Shown: piece by piece, positions 26,439 to 35,432 of the stretch
How the letters are laid out: the number at the start of each line of letters is the position of its first letter
Position numbering within the stretch: position 1 is the stretch's first letter
Assembly: GCA_002500485.1 (NCBI GenBank)
Contig: DLRJ01000113.1
Location: 1,534 to 65,533 of the forward strand
Origin: Dehalococcoidia bacterium UBA7891
Lineage (GTDB): Bacteria > Chloroflexota > Dehalococcoidia > Lucifugimonadales > UBA826
Length of the DNA: 64,000 nt
Direction of reading: 5' to 3'
Notes under the pieces: generated by a model
The model's input: the letters and a program-made list of their open reading frames with translations, nothing else
What the model was told of the DNA's origin: nothing
Databases searched by the model: none
Position numbers and translations under genes: made by a program

Positions 26439-27596
26439 TTATGCTAGCTTTTTAATTTCAGCTGCGGCCTGCCCTAGGGTATCCACTAGGATTACATTTA
26501 GGCTGGATTGTGAAAGGATTTCCCTTCCTTCATCTGAATTTGTTCCAAGCATTCTCACTACCATAGGTCTCACTCTATTGGGTTGTTGTTCAGCGGCTAA
26601 TAAGAATCCTCTCGCAGCAATGTCACAGCGTAGGATTCCCCCAAAGAGATTAACAAGAACCGCCTTAACGCTGTCATCCGATAATACTAGGCCTAGGGCT
26701 TTGGCTACTTTTTCCTCGTCTGCCCCTCCGCCTATATCCAAAAAATTTGAGGGAGATGCACCAGCTGAACTGGTCACATCCATCGTGGCCATTGCAAGGC
26801 CGGCCCCATTGACAATGCAGCCGACGGTCCCTTCCAATTTAACATAATTTATATCTGAAGAACGTGCTTCTACTTCTAGGGGGTCTTCTTGAGAAACATC
26901 TCTCATTTCCTGCATGTCTTTGTGCCTAAAGATAGCATCATCATCAATGTCCAATTTTGCATCTGCTGCCAACACCTCCCCGTCTTTCGTAATGACTAGA
27001 GGGTTTATTTCTAGCAAGGAGGCGTCTGTTTCTATAAAGGCTTGGTATAGGTTTTGTACTAAGCTGGCGACGGGACGAACATGCTCTTGTTCTAGGTTAA
27101 GCCCATAAGCTATTTTTCGACCTTGAAATGGCTGAAGACCCAATACCGGATCAATGGGAATTTGCAGTATTTTTTCCGGGGAAGTTTCTGCTACCTCTTC
27201 TATGTTCATGCCTCCAGCTTCGCTGGCAATTACGACTACCCCTTTTGAAGCACCATCTATAACCATTCCTAAGTAGAGTTCGTTTTCTATTTCAATACCC
27301 TCTTCTATAAGAACACTGTTGACAGGCACACCTTCAGGACCAGTCTGAAAAGTGACCAGATTTGTTCCTATCATTTTTTCCGCTGCCTGTTCCGCGGCAC
27401 CAGGGGACTCCACAATTTTAACGCCACCACCCTTTCCTCTTCCTCCCGCGTGCACCTGAGCCTTAACTACCACGGTACCGCCCATCTCAAATGCTGCTGT
27501 TGCGGCTTGGCTTCCGGTTCTGGCAAGCCGACTTTTTGGAATGGGTACCCCGTATTTTGCAAGGATCTCTTTTGCCTGATATTCATGGAGTTTCAT
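26439..27596 (-). CDS. sucC: Succinyl-CoA ligase [ADP-forming] subunit beta
   Basis: A 385-residue ATP-grasp subunit beginning MKLHEYQAKEIL, the normal SucC start. The A-Q-V-H-A-G-G-R-G-K-G-G-G-V nucleotide-binding loop lies near 46-60. The E-I-N-P-L-V metal-binding segment is near 195, and the C-terminal ligase domain has G-G-I-L-R-C-D near 322. sucD follows, and tRNA-Ser lies 61 bases upstream on the same strand. Confidence 0.97.
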   Translation of the reverse strand: MKLHEYQAKEILAKYGVPIPKSRLARTGSQAATAAFEMGGTVVVKAQVHAGGRGKGGGVKIVESPGAAEQAAEKMIGTNLVTFQTGPEGVPVNSVLIEEGIEIENELYLGMVIDGASKGVVVIASEAGGMNIEEVAETSPEKILQIPIDPVLGLQPFQGRKIAYGLNLEQEHVRPVASLVQNLYQAFIETDASLLEINPLVITKDGEVLAADAKLDIDDDAIFRHKDMQEMRDVSQEDPLEVEARSSDINYVKLEGTVGCIVNGAGLAMATMDVTSSAGASPSNFLDIGGGADEEKVAKALGLVLSDDSVKAVLVNLFGGILRCDIAARGFLLAAEQQPNRVRPMVVRMLGTNSDEGREILSQSSLNVILVDTLGQAAAEIKKLA

Positions 27597-27657
27597 TTTT
27601 GTTTTTCCTAATAAGACACGCTATATAAAAGTAACTAAATAAAAGTAACTAAAACGG

Positions 27658-27744
27658 CGGAGGGTGTGGGATTCGAACCCACGATACCCGTTAGGATATG
27701 CCAGTTTTCAAGACTGGTGCATTCGTCCACTCTGCCAACCCTCC
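27658..27744 (-). tRNA. tRNA-Ser (anticodon UGA)
   Basis: An 87-base cloverleaf on the minus strand. The acceptor pairs GGAGGGT with ACCCTCC, and the discriminator is G. The anticodon stem CCAGT/ACTGG encloses the loop CTTGAAA, giving UGA for UCA codons. A long variable arm of about 18 bases marks a class II serine tRNA. The T arm GTGGG-TTCGAAT-CCCAC is perfect. CCA is not encoded. Confidence 0.97.
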
Positions 27745-27765
27745 ATTTATAAAAATGACTTAGGT

Positions 27766-27795
27766 ATTTTAGTGCCTAGTGGAAAGTATCAGCAA
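27766..27795 (-). promoter_or_regulatory. Candidate promoter of tRNA-Ser
   Basis: On the minus strand, TTGCTG (27790-27795) and TAAAAT (27766-27771) are separated by 18 bases. The -10 ends about 21 bases before the tRNA 5' end, the expected spacing for a short precursor. The -35 match is only moderate. Confidence 0.4.
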
Positions 27796-27844
27796 CTTGT
27801 CTGTGAGATTCAGCCTAGGCTATTTTTAAATAAATGTTTTCTTG

Positions 27845-28618
27845 TCACACCAATGGCCACGGTATGCTTACATTAGGGTCCAAAATTGGCATGATGGGAT
27901 TTTCAATAATTTGATCCAATCTTGTGATCAATGCTGTTATTTCTTCAGTGCTTATTAGCAATCCTAACGATTTATCGTCTTTATTCAAATAGGTTCTTAA
28001 CTTTTTCATATCGGCTATGAGGGTTGGAGGTATTTGCTGACCGCAATATTCCATCATCACGGTCCGCATTTTGAATGCGCTGTGGAAGGTTAAACCATGA
28101 TCGATGGACCATATATTCTTAAACCCGTCAAGTAAACAATGCCCAGCCTTTCTGTCTGCATTATTAACCAGTAGGTCAAATACTGCTAAAGGGAATAAGG
28201 TGTCAGGAGAGTCATCTCTCATATCGAAATATGTGATACGCGGGTCACAATCCAGATAGAGTTGCATGGACCCAACACCATACGGGCCATCTCTTATTAT
28301 GGTTAGTGGTATATTAGGCCAACCCAATAATTTACTAACTTCATATGCTGCTTGCTCTCTTTTATACAGGGTGCCGGCGGAAAAATCCCGAAGTGGTTTT
28401 TCTCCCTCCTTCGGTTTATAAATAGCCCTCACACATTGATTTTCCCCAGCAGTGACCCAAAGCAGAAAAGTGTAATTCGAGCCCCATGGCATAGTATGGC
28501 CGCCGATAACTTCCCCGTCTGTCAAAGGTGCTAAAGCTTCGGTAGGTCCCAGATTCAATATTTCCGCTTCAGGCAACGGAAAGTTTTTTCTTGGATCAAT
28601 TGGATACTGAGCTTGCAT
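27845..28618 (-). CDS. SCO1664 family protein (PI3/4-kinase-like fold)
   Basis: A 257-residue protein of the conserved SCO1664 family. Visible markers are G-S-N-Y-T-F-L-L-W near 46, the Lys of A-I-Y-K-P-K-E-G-E-K-P-L (about 65-75), the central D-L-L-V-N-N-A-D-R-K-A-G-H-C-L segment (about 150) and I-D-H-G-L-T-F-H near 172. The Lys, N-N-A-D-R and D-H-G elements correspond to the ATP and metal residues of PI3/4-kinase-like enzymes. The family is known mainly from Actinobacteria and Chloroflexota and travels with DUF3090, as here. The substrate is unknown. Confidence 0.88.
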   Translation of the reverse strand: MQAQYPIDPRKNFPLPEAEILNLGPTEALAPLTDGEVIGGHTMPWGSNYTFLLWVTAGENQCVRAIYKPKEGEKPLRDFSAGTLYKREQAAYEVSKLLGWPNIPLTIIRDGPYGVGSMQLYLDCDPRITYFDMRDDSPDTLFPLAVFDLLVNNADRKAGHCLLDGFKNIWSIDHGLTFHSAFKMRTVMMEYCGQQIPPTLIADMKKLRTYLNKDDKSLGLLISTEEITALITRLDQIIENPIMPILDPNVSIPWPLV

Positions 28619-28642
28619 AATTTCTAAACTCTAGGGACTGGA

Positions 28643-29161
28643 TTAGAGTTCCCCTGGATAAACTTTTGCATGGCCATTTCTTCTGACACAGTAGTGACCA
28701 TCGGGATTGATAGGTTTTTCACATAAAGGACATATTGGTCTTCCAGAGGCAACTATTTCTAGCCCGTTTTTGGCGAAATGATTAAGTCTTTTTCTAGTTA
28801 GCCATATTCTAACTGTCGGTTCTTCGGAATCATCTTCCGGATCGTGAGCATCGACTATGAACATATTTGTCTCAGGATTATGACCAAAGGCCAATCGACC
28901 TGCTTTGAAATCCAAATTTGTTAAACTTGCCGCTTCCAATTCCGTCGGGGGGCCTACGGTATCTTCTTTAGCTTCCGGGGTTTCCTTCGCCAATTGGAGC
29001 ATCGCCATCGATAGTTCCGCCAGTTGTTCTTTTTCCAACCATATATTTGCTGTGCTACTTTCACTGTCCACATTTATCCTGAAAGTTCTCATGCCTGGCT
29101 CACCAAATGTCTCAGGTATAAATTTTGTTACTTGTGTGAACTCATTAATAGGTCCAGCCAT
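28643..29161 (-). CDS. DUF3090 family protein
   Basis: A 172-residue soluble protein. It has an N-terminal segment (F-I-P-E-T-F-G-E-P-G-M-R-T-F), a middle part (F-K-A-G-R-L-A-F-G-H-N) and a C-terminal zinc-ribbon-like tail, C-P-L-C-E-K-P-I-N-P-D-G-H-Y-C, typical of DUF3090. It lies 24 bases upstream of the SCO1664 gene. In Actinobacteria the two usually accompany a histidine-phosphatase-like phosphomutase gene, which is absent next to them here. The function is unknown. Confidence 0.88.
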   Translation of the reverse strand: MAGPINEFTQVTKFIPETFGEPGMRTFRINVDSESSTANIWLEKEQLAELSMAMLQLAKETPEAKEDTVGPPTELEAASLTNLDFKAGRLAFGHNPETNMFIVDAHDPEDDSEEPTVRIWLTRKRLNHFAKNGLEIVASGRPICPLCEKPINPDGHYCVRRNGHAKVYPGEL

Positions 29162-29320
29162 CGATACTCCAAAAATGTGGTTTGGCGCATTGGAAAATTA
29201 GGTATAGATTAAAGTCTAACTGGAATAGTAGGTCTTTTGAGGGCTTTGTAGCAACATCGATTGGTTGCCCATTAGGCTTCTGTGCCAAACGGGAATGTCC
29301 TGTGTGTTACAATTTGCCCC

Positions 29321-29350
29321 TGCGTTGCCGGATGGCACGCATTTTTATTT
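29321..29350 (+). terminator. Terminator-like hairpin in the rpsU leader
   Basis: The arms TGCGTTGCC and GGCACGCA give eight pairs with one bulged T and a GGAT loop, followed at once by TTTTTATTT. This is a textbook intrinsic-terminator shape, but it lies 31 bases before the rpsU start, and no gene precedes it on this strand. It could attenuate rpsU or end a short leader RNA. Confidence 0.55.
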
Positions 29351-29380
29351 GGCTGAAAATTAGAGACTAGGAGAAAAAGC

Positions 29381-29572
29381 TTGGCATACGTTACCCTTCG
29401 CGAAGGCGAGGAGGCTGAAGTACTTCTTAAGAGGTTCCAGACCCAGATGCAAAGATCTGGTATTTTAAGAGAGTTGAGGAACAGAAGATTCTTCCGTTCT
29501 AAAGGCGAGCAAGCTCGGCTTGACCAGCAGCGAAGCATCCGTAGGCTTAGAAGGCGTCGAACTAGACGATAA
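29381..29572 (+). CDS. rpsU: 30S ribosomal protein bS21
   Basis: A 63-residue, highly basic protein with the bS21 start M-A-Y-V-T-L-R-E-G-E and the central F-Q-T-Q-M-Q-R-S-G-I-L-R-E-L-R-N-R-R-F-F. The poly-Arg tail (R-R-L-R-R-R-R-T-R-R) completes it. bS21 sits near the anti-Shine-Dalgarno region of the small subunit. The start is TTG with AGGAG 7 bases away. It is preceded by a structured leader. Confidence 0.95.
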   Translation: MAYVTLREGEEAEVLLKRFQTQMQRSGILRELRNRRFFRSKGEQARLDQQRSIRRLRRRRTRR

Positions 29573-29642
29573 TAATTTCTAGCTACGCATTCAACAATTG
29601 CTAAACAGGTTAATCAATTTCAACCTATGGTAGGTGCGTCAA

Positions 29643-30602
29643 ATGGGCATCCTTTACGTCGTTTCAGATACCGGTAGAGCAGGCAAAACTTCTTTCTGTG
29701 CCTCATTAGCCAGCGTCCTAATGGATATGGGCCGTAAGGTCACTGTTTCCAAAGCCATTTTCTCAGAACAGGACGAAGAAGACGTAGATAATTACTCTTC
29801 CGTGTTGGGCTCAAATTTCAGTAAATTGTCTGTGCGATCTTTTAATGTACCCGATGTTGGTGAAGAGATTAAGTCTGTAGCTGAGGATGTTGATACTCTT
29901 TTAGTGGAAGCATCAAACACTTTGTCGAGAGATGAGCATATTGATCTTGTTAAAAACATTGGAGCAAAAGTCATACATGTTACGAAATATGACGAGGCGA
30001 TTGGATCCATTCCATTCAGCACCGCTTTTGGTCAGGATTTAATTGGCACAGTGATAAATTTTCTGACTAGATACAGGGGAACTAAGGCCCACGAGGTGGT
30101 AATTCCTAGTTTAAGAAAATCTGGAATAAATGTTTTGGGGTTGATACCTGAGAATAGAACCTTGCTAAGTCTAACTGTCAGACAAATATGTGAAAATTTG
30201 GAGGGCAAATTTTTTGGTGGTGAGGAATACGGAGAAGATTTGGTAGAAAGCTTTATGGTCGGTGGTTTTGGAATGGATCCAGGACAATACATATTTAGCC
30301 GGCAAGATAAGAAGGCCGTGGTGGTTCGGGGAGATAGACCCGATGTCCAAATGTCTGCTTTAGACACCGATATGGAATGTTTTATCATGACCGGTGGTTT
30401 TGAACCGATCGAGTACGTTAAATATGAAGCTAATGAAGAAGAGGTTTCTATTATCATTGTTAACTCGGATACCCTTGAAACAATGGATAAGATAGGAACA
30501 CTGCAGGAACATTCAGAATTTGATCACAAAGAAAAACTAGCCAGATTTAAGAATCTTATAGATAGTAATATCGATGTTGAAGCATTGAAGTCAGTCCTTT
30601 AA
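29643..30602 (+). CDS. BioD-like P-loop / DRTGG-domain protein (Pta N-terminal-like)
   Basis: A 319-residue protein. The N-terminal half is a dethiobiotin-synthetase-like P-loop domain with S-D-T-G-R-A-G-K-T-S (about 8-17). The C-terminal half (about 195-300) is a DRTGG domain, with V-V-R-G-D-R-P-D-V-Q and I-M-T-G-G-F-E-P. This is the layout of the regulatory N-terminal part of long phosphotransacetylases, without the catalytic PTA domain. I chose ATG 29643 because TAGGTG is spaced for it; the GTG three codons upstream has no site. A metabolite- or nucleotide-sensing role is inferred. Confidence 0.82.
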   Translation: MGILYVVSDTGRAGKTSFCASLASVLMDMGRKVTVSKAIFSEQDEEDVDNYSSVLGSNFSKLSVRSFNVPDVGEEIKSVAEDVDTLLVEASNTLSRDEHIDLVKNIGAKVIHVTKYDEAIGSIPFSTAFGQDLIGTVINFLTRYRGTKAHEVVIPSLRKSGINVLGLIPENRTLLSLTVRQICENLEGKFFGGEEYGEDLVESFMVGGFGMDPGQYIFSRQDKKAVVVRGDRPDVQMSALDTDMECFIMTGGFEPIEYVKYEANEEEVSIIIVNSDTLETMDKIGTLQEHSEFDHKEKLARFKNLIDSNIDVEALKSVL

Positions 30603-30749
30603 TTAGCGTTAGTTATTGTTTTTCCAATTGAGATCAAGGCCATGTTTCTCACTTCCGATTAATATGGCATGAGGAACATTAGTCTAACCCTTTCCCAAAA
30701 TAGCCTGGATTCCTCTTATAAATAAAATTGTTTTAGTGGAGAATTCGAT

Positions 30750-32462
30750 TTATAGGCCCTCAGCGTGGGCTGCGTGGAATGTATCGACCCCTCCTCTAAA
30801 TTCATCTCCCTTCTTGGTAATAGCTACCGGGCTTGCGAATTTTGCAAACCCCGTTTGAGTAAATCCATCACCGAGAACCCTAATGCTGTGACCTTTAGCC
30901 TCTAAGCCGGCAACAATACTGGGGTCGAGTTCTGGGCCGACATCAGTTGTTGGGGAGCTGCAATCCACTCTGGGGGCATCAATTGCAGTTTGGGGATTCA
31001 TGTCAAAATCGACCATTTTCACTATTAGTGATGTGACACAATTTGTTATTCTTCTCCCACCGGAAGCTCCAACAGCAACTTCCACGCCATTTTTTCCTAA
31101 CACTAAAGCCGGAGTCATATTGTTTAAGGGGTATTTTCCAGGGGAGATAGAGTTAACCCGGTTTGGTGTAGGGTCATACCACATCATTCCGTTATTCATA
31201 ACAATTCCAGTTCCTTTGGGAATTATTCCGGATCCAAACCCTGACATTATTGTGTTAGTAATAGAAACGGCATTGCCTTCACCGTCAATTACTGCCAGGT
31301 GAGTTGTCCCGTTATCGGGGCGTGGCTTGCTACTCTCTAAGACGAATTTTGGTTCTCTACCTTCTTCAATCCATGGATTTCCCGGAAGGAAGGATTCAGG
31401 AGCACGGTCTCCTATTGCCTTCTGTCTTTTCCGGGTGTATTTATCGGAAACTAAACCGTTCCATGGGACATCGGCGAATTCAGGGTCTGCCACATATTCA
31501 AACCTGTCAGCGTATGCCATTCTGGCGGCACTGATGTACAGATGCAACATGTCGACTGAGTTATGGCCTAAACTAGGAATATCAAACCCGTCTAGGATCT
31601 TTAAGGTCATAGCGCTGGTTATACCGGCGGAAGCATATCTTGGGACTCTCACGGTTTTGCCGTGATAATTAAGTTCTAGGCCTTTGTCCCAATAGAATGG
31701 CTTGTACTGATCAAAGTCTTCCATTGTCAGAAAGCCACCATTCTTTTGTATATCCTCAACCAAAACTTCCGTCAGTTCCCCCCGATAAAAGGCATCAACG
31801 CCTCCTTTACCGATTGCTTCGAGGGCATTTGCTAAATTTGGTTGTTTTAATACATAGGGACCGTTGATTCCACCATAGGGAAGCGATCCAGATGGCATAA
31901 ACGTGTTACCTAATTCTGGATATCGCAAAAGCATGCTTGAAAGACTTCCAAATTTATATAAGGTGAACCATTCGGGATGAAATCCATCACGAGCTATTTT
32001 AGTGGCTGGGGCTACAACTTCGGATAAAGGCAATTTTCCGAATCGAGAATGAGCTTCGAGTAACCCAGCAACACATCCCGGTACGGCAATCGATTTGTAT
32101 CCGTGAATGTTTTCGTCATTTTTGACGCCTGCCCAACCGAAACTTCCCACGGATGCTTCACCCGTTAGCTCATATAAATCAGGCTTACCAGATAAAGGTC
32201 CTTTCATAGGAAACCCGATGACACCACCTTCGTCACCAACTTGAAATGTCATATAACCACCACCACCGATACCACTTGATTCCGGTTCTACTACACCTAC
32301 AGCTAAACAAGCGGCTACACCTGCATCGATAGCGTTGCCGCCCATCTTAAGCATATCCAACCCCGCTTGGGTGGATAATTGGTCTTTAGTTGCTACCATA
32401 CCGTTAGTGGACACTGCTTCACTTTTGGTAAAGGTGGCATTAGAGGCTAAGTTAGTAACCAT
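30750..32462 (-). CDS. Gamma-glutamyltransferase family protein
   Basis: A 570-residue Ntn-hydrolase that cleaves or transfers gamma-glutamyl groups, for example from glutathione. The autoprocessing site is N-G-T-T-H-L-A-V, with Thr386 as the new N-terminal nucleophile, giving large and small subunits. The substrate-binding G-S-G-I motif and C-terminal G-G-R-R-I-T (G-G-S/R) region are present. Unlike the E. coli enzyme there is no signal peptide, so it appears cytoplasmic. It may instead act on cyclic or N-acyl amides, as some GGT paralogues do. Confidence 0.88.
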   Translation of the reverse strand: MVTNLASNATFTKSEAVSTNGMVATKDQLSTQAGLDMLKMGGNAIDAGVAACLAVGVVEPESSGIGGGGYMTFQVGDEGGVIGFPMKGPLSGKPDLYELTGEASVGSFGWAGVKNDENIHGYKSIAVPGCVAGLLEAHSRFGKLPLSEVVAPATKIARDGFHPEWFTLYKFGSLSSMLLRYPELGNTFMPSGSLPYGGINGPYVLKQPNLANALEAIGKGGVDAFYRGELTEVLVEDIQKNGGFLTMEDFDQYKPFYWDKGLELNYHGKTVRVPRYASAGITSAMTLKILDGFDIPSLGHNSVDMLHLYISAARMAYADRFEYVADPEFADVPWNGLVSDKYTRKRQKAIGDRAPESFLPGNPWIEEGREPKFVLESSKPRPDNGTTHLAVIDGEGNAVSITNTIMSGFGSGIIPKGTGIVMNNGMMWYDPTPNRVNSISPGKYPLNNMTPALVLGKNGVEVAVGASGGRRITNCVTSLIVKMVDFDMNPQTAIDAPRVDCSSPTTDVGPELDPSIVAGLEAKGHSIRVLGDGFTQTGFAKFASPVAITKKGDEFRGGVDTFHAAHAEGL

Positions 32463-32555
32463 CTATTCTCTCCTGCCATAAATTTATAGTTATCTCTTCC
32501 GTAGCAGGCGTCATGATACATTAGAATTTGGCTTAGAGTGCCCGATTGGAAGTAC

Positions 32556-33977
32556 TTATCCTGACAAGTCTTCTTCCAAACGGTATTTCCAAACACCTTT
32601 GAAACAATACGTGGCTGCAATCAAACTAACAAAAATCAGGCTTGACCCAATAAGGGTTGATAATTGGGGTCCCACTACATTTGCTATTGAACCGGCCAAT
32701 AGACTTCCAACCGGCATGAGGCCCCAAGCCATCATATATATTCCGGTCACTCGACCTCTATATTGATCCGGAAGAATGCCTTGAACTGTGGCTCCCGAAA
32801 TAGAAAAATAGGACATCATAGAGCCAGATAAAAGCATGATGACTATCATAGCCACTGAATAAATATTAGTTATCGCTAGCGTTGCCATTAAAATACCTAG
32901 AAATCCAAGTAATACGAAAAGAATTTTTCCGGGTCGAGTAATTTGGGTACATGAGGCGAGAATTACAGTTCCTATAAGTGACCCAAGCCCAGCCGCAGAC
33001 AAGAGTAATCCCAACCCTTGCGGCCCAACTTCAAAGACTTCAGCAGCATAGACCGGCATTAAACCATGGATAAACGGCATCACTAGAATGACCATATTTA
33101 CCGTCATGAAAGTTAGGCCGATTATCGTTTTCTGGTTAACCACGTAAGTTACTCCAGACTTCAAATCTGCGAGTAATTGTTTTGCAGATCTATCGGAATT
33201 ATCAAAGGAAGAGTCTTTATCGAGTTGTATCATCATAATGGCGGCGGCCGCTGAAAACATGAGGATGGCTTCAACAATAAATAATGGTGCCGGGCCGAAT
33301 ATTGCAAGAGAGAATCCGCCGGCCGCAGGAATAAGTAATCTCATCACACTGAAAGCCATAGAATTTAATGCAAAAGCGTTTATGAGGCTTTTTTTGGGGA
33401 TAATCACAGCAAGCAGTGACATCCTAGCTGGATCATTTATTACCCATGAAATTCCCACAAGAAATATAAAAATGAATAAGTTCCAGATGTTGGCATTTCC
33501 CATGGCAATAACGACCGAATAGCCGACCATTAACACTGCTTGATATGAATAAATAATAGAAAGAAGTATCTTTTTATTAAACTTATCGCTTATTAACCCC
33601 CCAAACGGAGCTCCCACTAAAATTGGTAGAGCATCAAGCCCAAGGGCCATACTTGTCAGTAATGGGGATTCGGTTATCTCATATGCCAGCCAACCAACCA
33701 CCACTTGTTGGAGCCAAAACCCACTGCTGAAGATAGCCGTAGCCAGCCATAAAAACCTGTAATTACGTGAATGAAATGCATCAAACGTGTGTAATTTTCT
33801 TGGAATACCCTTAGGCTTCCGTATTTTTTTTAAAAGTTTATCCGAAGGAGAATCGGAATCAAGGTTGAGATTATTTGGTGAAATCAGGTATTTAGGAGCG
33901 GCATGGTTTGATGAATTTTCTTCATCTTGTTCACCTATGACAGGCCCAGGTATTAGTCCAGACTCGGTCTTATTCAA
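32556..33977 (-). CDS. MFS transporter (MFS_3/EntS-like)
   Basis: A 473-residue 12-helix transporter. The hydrophobic part begins near 70 after a long hydrophilic N-terminal tail. The A-loop motif G-G-L-I-S-D-K-F-N-K-K lies near 127, and R-G-R-V-T-G-I-Y near 405 is typical of the EntS-like group. The TTG start at 33977 is the only upstream start in frame, so the 65-residue tail may be partly non-coding. It is probably an exporter; the substrate is unknown. Confidence 0.83.
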   Translation of the reverse strand: MNKTESGLIPGPVIGEQDEENSSNHAAPKYLISPNNLNLDSDSPSDKLLKKIRKPKGIPRKLHTFDAFHSRNYRFLWLATAIFSSGFWLQQVVVGWLAYEITESPLLTSMALGLDALPILVGAPFGGLISDKFNKKILLSIIYSYQAVLMVGYSVVIAMGNANIWNLFIFIFLVGISWVINDPARMSLLAVIIPKKSLINAFALNSMAFSVMRLLIPAAGGFSLAIFGPAPLFIVEAILMFSAAAAIMMIQLDKDSSFDNSDRSAKQLLADLKSGVTYVVNQKTIIGLTFMTVNMVILVMPFIHGLMPVYAAEVFEVGPQGLGLLLSAAGLGSLIGTVILASCTQITRPGKILFVLLGFLGILMATLAITNIYSVAMIVIMLLSGSMMSYFSISGATVQGILPDQYRGRVTGIYMMAWGLMPVGSLLAGSIANVVGPQLSTLIGSSLIFVSLIAATYCFKGVWKYRLEEDLSG

Positions 33978-34472
33978 TTATATTGTCTTGCACCTCGCCG
34001 CTATAGGAGTTTGTATGAATCTGAAGATTAAAATCGACGCTATATAAGTCTATAGTTTTCATGAATTAAAAAACAAGTATTTTTGATCTATTTAATTAAA
34101 TTGCTAAACGACCATTGGAATCTTGAATGTCCCATAATTCAGAGGGCCATCCTAAAGTTTGCGCCCTTATTTTTTTCAGTAGGGCGTGCTTTACCCATGG
34201 AAGTACATACTGAATATTGGAACAAAGGTTGTGCTTCTTTAAACTTGACGCGGCTAGATGATCCACGATGGTTTGCTTAAATGGTTTGCTTAAACGGAAA
34301 GGTCGCCTATGTATGGATCAAGGGGAGTTTGTATCCTTCACTTGCGAGTTGGATGCACTGACCTTTGCTGCCTTATAGAGTTAGGGTCGCTGAGTAGAAA
34401 CAAAGGACTGATGGTTGGCTGACCGATGCGGGGGAATATTTCTTTTCAAGTTGTAGCTAATATGGCATATCG
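33978..34472. other. 495-bp intergenic region, possibly decayed
   Basis: The longest stretch without a gene. It holds short frames (up to about 65 codons) without good ribosome sites. A CGCCCT/AGGGCG stem (34162-34186) encloses a T-rich loop, and a 13-bp tandem repeat is present. I see no tRNA or known RNA motif. It may be a decayed gene or hold an unrecognised RNA. Confidence 0.5.
34268..34293 (+). repeat. 13-bp perfect tandem duplication
   Basis: ATGGTTTGCTTAA occurs twice in direct succession. Such a fresh duplication in a non-coding stretch suggests recent slippage. Confidence 0.9.
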
Positions 34473-35381
34473 TTATTTTAGAAGCTCTGTTCCATCTAGG
34501 TATTTTGGTTGGCGGAATAGGGTTCCGGGCCGCACAAGATTTATTCTATCAATCACAGGCTGGAGGGATTTTGAGTTTGAATCATCCTTTGTTCTAGGTG
34601 GCATCCAGTCATCATGGTGCCCTAGGATGATTTCTTTGGGTTTTAACATGCTTGCCATTAGGCCAATATAGTCAGTAAGTGAACCTTGAATAGGCTCCCC
34701 ATCAATGTTGGGCCGGCCGGCCATGGCTAGGATAGCAGCATCTGCCCTTAGGTCAGAGACAACTCCAGTCCAGCATCCAGAAGTATCTTGGAAGAAAATA
34801 GATCCCTGCGGTGTTTCAAATAAGAAACATAGTGCCCCACCTATGTCGCTAGAACCTAGAGTTTCTTTTCTATGGTCCTCTATCTCTCTAATTAGATTTG
34901 GATCCGTTCCACTAGGCAAGGGATCTGGCTTTCGAGGTCCCCAACGTTCGTCTTCAGTAAGATTCAGATGTCCTGTTTGGCTTTCATCAGTGCTAGGTCG
35001 AAAAGTGTTTGGAATCCATATGCAGGAATGTAAGCTTGGAAAAACTCTGACAGTGACTGAATCGCTAAGGCGGTATCTTTCACCTCCCTGAGCTCTTCGA
35101 AGTTGTTCTTTAGGAACGCCTGCCTCGATCAGTATTCGTACACTTTCATTGGAACCAATGACTTCTGCCCCTGTATTTTTGGCAATAACATCTGCCCCGC
35201 CGATATGGTCGAAATGGCTGTGCCCTATGAAAATAAAGTCCGCATTCTTTATTTCTGCTGTTGATATACCTACATTTGGAGCCGCCGAAACTTTGTCAAT
35301 GTAAGTATCGAGAAAAATTGTCAGATCATCTATAAGTAAACGAAAAGTAGCACATCCGAGCCAGTCTAATTTTATTGACAT
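34473..35381 (-). CDS. Metallo-beta-lactamase-fold hydrolase (UlaG-like)
   Basis: A 302-residue enzyme with the metal motif H-S-H-F-D-H (54-59) and a later H near 109 in S-L-H-S-C. Further Asp and His residues lie in F-F-Q-D-T-S-G (about 207) and I-L-G-H-H-D-D-W (about 258). The start M-S-I-K-L-D-W-L-G-C-A-T-F resembles the UlaG/RNase-Z-like group of lactone or phosphodiester hydrolases. GAGGTGAG lies just upstream of the ATG. It is divergent from the nuo operon. The substrate is unknown. Confidence 0.85.
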   Translation of the reverse strand: MSIKLDWLGCATFRLLIDDLTIFLDTYIDKVSAAPNVGISTAEIKNADFIFIGHSHFDHIGGADVIAKNTGAEVIGSNESVRILIEAGVPKEQLRRAQGGERYRLSDSVTVRVFPSLHSCIWIPNTFRPSTDESQTGHLNLTEDERWGPRKPDPLPSGTDPNLIREIEDHRKETLGSSDIGGALCFLFETPQGSIFFQDTSGCWTGVVSDLRADAAILAMAGRPNIDGEPIQGSLTDYIGLMASMLKPKEIILGHHDDWMPPRTKDDSNSKSLQPVIDRINLVRPGTLFRQPKYLDGTELLK

Positions 35382-35432
35382 ATTTTCTCACCTCTAACAA
35401 ATAAAAATTACTAGGGACACATATATAAATAT

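Noticed and set aside
34083..34280. A 65-codon frame in the long intergenic gap
   Set aside because: It has no ribosome site and no recognisable family, and it ends inside the tandem duplication.
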